Assembly: GCF_000585255.1 (NCBI RefSeq)
Contig: NZ_JANL01000038.1
Span: 1-34,397, forward strand
Length of the DNA stretch: 34,397 nucleotides
From: Alkalibacterium sp. AK22
GTDB taxonomy: Bacteria > Bacillota > Bacilli > Lactobacillales > Carnobacteriaceae_A
Reading direction: 5' to 3'
Made by a program: the position numbers and the translations under genes. The notes under the pieces were generated by a model, which saw only the letters and a list, made by a program, of their open reading frames with translations, was not told the origin of the DNA and made no database searches. This document shows, piece after piece, positions 32,214 through 34,397 of this stretch (its first letter is position 1; every line of letters begins with the position of its first letter).

Positions 32214-34022
32214 ATGCCAAAGAAATTGACATGGGACATGAACACCGTATTTGAAGGGGGAAGCAGTTCAACCGCTTTGCACACATTCATAGAGGAAACA
32301 AGAACAGTGATCGGCAAAGCTGAAGCACTAATAAAGGACTGGGGTTCAGAAAGCGGGGCCAGTGAAGCCGGTAACCTGGTTGACTTTTTGCTGTGTCGTG
32401 AAGAGGCTTTTGACCGCCTCACTGAGGCTTCTACTTTTGCCAGAGGTCTTTTATCTGCCGACGTGAACGACAGTCAAGCAGCAAAACGTGTTAACCAGCT
32501 GAGCCAGCTTGGCAGTCAGCTAAGTGATGTAGAAACCCGATTCATGAAAAAAATCAAAGCCATCCCAGATGATGCCTGGGAAGCGCTTTTGTCAGATGAA
32601 AAGCTGCAGGTGAGCAGATTTAATTTAAACGAAAAAAGAAAAAAAGGACAAAAGCTGCTGTCAGAAAGTGAAGAACGCATCATACAGCAGCTTTCTCTCG
32701 ATGGACTGGAAGGTTTCAGTAATGTTTATCAGTCACTTGTCAACAGTATCCGAGTGCCTGTTGAGATGAATGGTGCTCGAAAATTTTTGTCTGCTGGACA
32801 AGCAGCAAACAAGCTGATCGGCCATCCGGACCCAACCGTGCGGTCACAGATTTTATCTGACTGGGAACACGCCTGGAAAGAAAAAGCACCGATGTTTGCT
32901 GATACTTTAAATCATCTGGCAGGCTTTCGACTGAAAACTTATCAGCTAAGAGGTGAAAATGATTTTCTCAGACCCGCTCTGGAGTATAACCGTATGGAGC
33001 AGCAGACACTGGATACGATGTGGGAAACCATTACAAAAAACAAGCCCAAACTGGTTGAGTTTCTTGACCGCAAAGCAGCTCTGATGGGAAAAGATAAGCT
33101 TGGATGGGCAGATGTGACTGCTCCTTTGTCTTTAGGGACCTTTGAGCCCAAAACGTATTCTTTTGAAGAAGCTCAGACCTTTGTAACTACGCACTTCGGT
33201 TCTTTCAGCACTGAGATGCAGGCGCTCGCTGAAATCGCTTTTGAACATAGCTGGGTCGAAGCCGAGGACCGAGAAGGCAAGCGGCCCGGTGCTTACTGCT
33301 CGAATCTGCCGGTAAGCAGACAGTCGCGTATATTTATGACTTTTGGCGGCTCAGCCAGCAATGTCTCCACACTGGCTCATGAACTGGGACATGCCTATCA
33401 CAGCCATGTCATGCGTGATCTGCCGCATCTGAATCGCCGTTATGCTATGAATGTAGCTGAAACAGCTTCGACTTTCTGTGAGATGATCATCAGTGATGCC
33501 ACCGTCGCGGCAGCAAATGCAACCGAAGAAAAGATTGCTCTGCTGGACAGTAAAATTTCACGGGCGGCAGTCATGTTCATGAACATTCACAGCCGCTATC
33601 TTTTTGAGACACGATTTTATGCTCAGCGTCAGTCAGGCCTTCTTGATGAGAAGGAACTGAGTCAGCTGATGGAAGAAGCACAAAAAGAGGCCTTTGACAA
33701 TGCTCTTGAGAGTTATCACCCTATGTTCTGGGCAAGTAAGCTGCATTTCCATATTACAGGCGTCCCTTTTTATAATTTCCCTTACACTTTTGGCTTCCTT
33801 TTCAGTTTGGGCATATACTCCTATGCTAAACACAAAGGTACTGATTTTGAGGAAGATTACCGGAAACTGCTTAGAGATACAGCCAGTATGACGACAGAAG
33901 AGCTAGCTTACAAACATTTGAACGCTGACCTGACACAACCAGGATTCTGGCAGTCAGCCATCGATGAAGTCCTGACTGATATAGAGACATACTTTGATCT
34001 AACGGCCCCCTATATAAAGTAG
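32214..34022 (+). CDS. pepF: Oligoendopeptidase F (M3 family)
   Basis: Cytosolic zinc endopeptidase that cuts medium-length peptides. The zinc site is HELGH (His389, Glu390, His393), with the third ligand Glu416 in NVAETASTFCE. The helical lid region covers about 1-330, and the C-terminal segment includes HFHITGVPFYNFPYTFGFLFSLGIY, which is typical of PepF. Length is 602 aa, as usual. The start ATG at 32214 follows AGGGGGAG. It is the last gene of the window, monocistronic and on the + strand. It could recycle peptides from protein turnover along with the proline peptidase in this window. Confidence 0.95.
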   Translation: MPKKLTWDMNTVFEGGSSSTALHTFIEETRTVIGKAEALIKDWGSESGASEAGNLVDFLLCREEAFDRLTEASTFARGLLSADVNDSQAAKRVNQLSQLGSQLSDVETRFMKKIKAIPDDAWEALLSDEKLQVSRFNLNEKRKKGQKLLSESEERIIQQLSLDGLEGFSNVYQSLVNSIRVPVEMNGARKFLSAGQAANKLIGHPDPTVRSQILSDWEHAWKEKAPMFADTLNHLAGFRLKTYQLRGENDFLRPALEYNRMEQQTLDTMWETITKNKPKLVEFLDRKAALMGKDKLGWADVTAPLSLGTFEPKTYSFEEAQTFVTTHFGSFSTEMQALAEIAFEHSWVEAEDREGKRPGAYCSNLPVSRQSRIFMTFGGSASNVSTLAHELGHAYHSHVMRDLPHLNRRYAMNVAETASTFCEMIISDATVAAANATEEKIALLDSKISRAAVMFMNIHSRYLFETRFYAQRQSGLLDEKELSQLMEEAQKEAFDNALESYHPMFWASKLHFHITGVPFYNFPYTFGFLFSLGIYSYAKHKGTDFEEDYRKLLRDTASMTTEELAYKHLNADLTQPGFWQSAIDEVLTDIETYFDLTAPYIK

Positions 34023-34350
34023 TTAGATCATTCTTACTTTCTTTGTTGTGTAAAGAGCTGCAAGTGCTTATTGTCCTTGTCACATCCTATGGATCAGTCA
34101 TACCCTTTCGTCAAAGATTATGAACAGACACGTTGAGGTCGGTAGGTAACGCACATATTGCGTTATCCTTCTATTTTAGCTTCAATTTAGCCTTACTAAT
34201 CATGATTAAGAGCTCATCCTTATCAGTGAGACATGTTTACGTAAGCAAGCTGCCTTCACTAATCTTTAAAAATCACAAATAGGCCTGATCACTCTAAATA
34301 ATGATTGTCTGAGTATACACTTCAAACGAAAGCATCAAATGGCAGCCATT
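34023..34350. other. Gene-free stretch after pepF
   Basis: No reading frame with a ribosome-binding site is found on either strand. A 20-bp stretch (34030-34049) repeats the bases 11983-12002 upstream of yidC. A weak hairpin lies at 34147-34165. Otherwise I see nothing. Confidence 0.6.
34147..34165 (+). terminator. Weak hairpin, possible pepF terminator
   Basis: TAACGCA (34147-34153) pairs with TGCGTTA (34159-34165) around 5 nt, followed by a broken T-rich tail (TCCTTCTATTTT). It lies 125 bp after pepF, so the link is uncertain. Confidence 0.4.
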
Positions 34351-34397
34351 AAAAAGGGGCTGGGACAAAAGTCTCAACCGGAGTAAAATAAAGTTAA
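34351..34397. repeat. Dispersed GGGCTGGGACAAAAGTC repeat, possibly a transposon end
   Basis: AAAAAGGGGCTGGGACAAAA followed by GTCTCAACC is an imperfect hairpin of a kind I recall as dispersed in low-GC Gram-positive genomes. It is often seen as spurious C-termini reading KGLGQKSQP and resembles ends of IS1182/IS1272-type elements. No transposase is present in the window; the rest would lie beyond the edge. Confidence 0.5.

Noticed and set aside
34339-34386. A 15-codon frame ending KKGLGQKSQPE
   Set aside because: No ribosome-binding site; the sequence is the dispersed repeat and not a gene.

Overview
The window looks like core chromosome of a low-to-moderate GC Gram-positive of the order Lactobacillales. 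The best guess is Carnobacteriaceae, for example an Alkalibacterium- or Marinilactibacillus-like alkaliphilic or halotolerant marine/soda bacterium. The evidence is a CovR/CovS-type two-component pair, a YidC2-type insertase next to acylphosphatase, a BmpA-NupOPQ nucleoside transporter, a full comG operon, a nusB-xseAB-ispA-tlyA-argR-recN cluster without dxs, and strongly acidic linkers in exported proteins. The genus is an inference. No tRNA, rRNA, CRISPR array, prophage or intact transposase is visible.

Layout. (1) 1-2995 (-): a secreted LysM/N-acetylglucosaminidase autolysin, broken near its C-terminus by a 49-bp imperfect tandem duplication; the window edge lies inside its LysM repeats. 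(2) 3206-3769 (+): mnmM, a tRNA wobble-uridine methyltransferase, sharing a strong bidirectional terminator with the next block. (3) 3878-8824 (-): bmpA-nupO-nupP-nupQ, with a terminator and a second promoter separating bmpA from the rest. (4) 9013-11388 (-): FtsK/SpoIIIE translocase. (5) 11611-13075 (+): acylphosphatase and YidC. (6) 13381-17248 (-): gnd, then covR-covS. (7) 17434-17553 (+): a 39-residue single-pass membrane miniprotein. (8) 17610-24983 (-): efp-yqhY-nusB, xseA-xseB-ispA-tlyA and argR-recN, the classic Firmicutes cluster without folD and dxs. (9) 25102-26163 (-): M24 proline peptidase. (10) 26373-30628 (-): comGA-comGG, the transformation pseudopilus operon. (11) 30750-31475 (-): yebC. 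(12) 31579-32109 (-): VanZ-like protein. (13) 32214-34022 (+): oligoendopeptidase F, then 375 bp without a gene that ends in a common low-GC Gram-positive dispersed repeat.

Working together: nucleoside import (BmpA/Nup), envelope assembly and remodelling (autolysin, YidC, CovRS, FtsK), translation quality (EF-P, YebC, TlyA, MnmM), DNA repair and processing (RecN, XseAB, FtsK), arginine control (ArgR) and DNA uptake (ComG). Several start codons were moved from the longest reading frame to a site with a proper ribosome-binding site, and many of these are TTG or GTG.

I found no convincing wholly new multi-gene system. The most interesting signals are the frameshifting duplication between near-identical LysM modules, a perfect WalR-type box upstream of bmpA and a near match upstream of the autolysin, an inverted repeat over the argR promoter, the isolated membrane miniprotein with its own promoter and terminator, the long charged tail of ComGG, and the lack of a normal promoter and start site for comGA.
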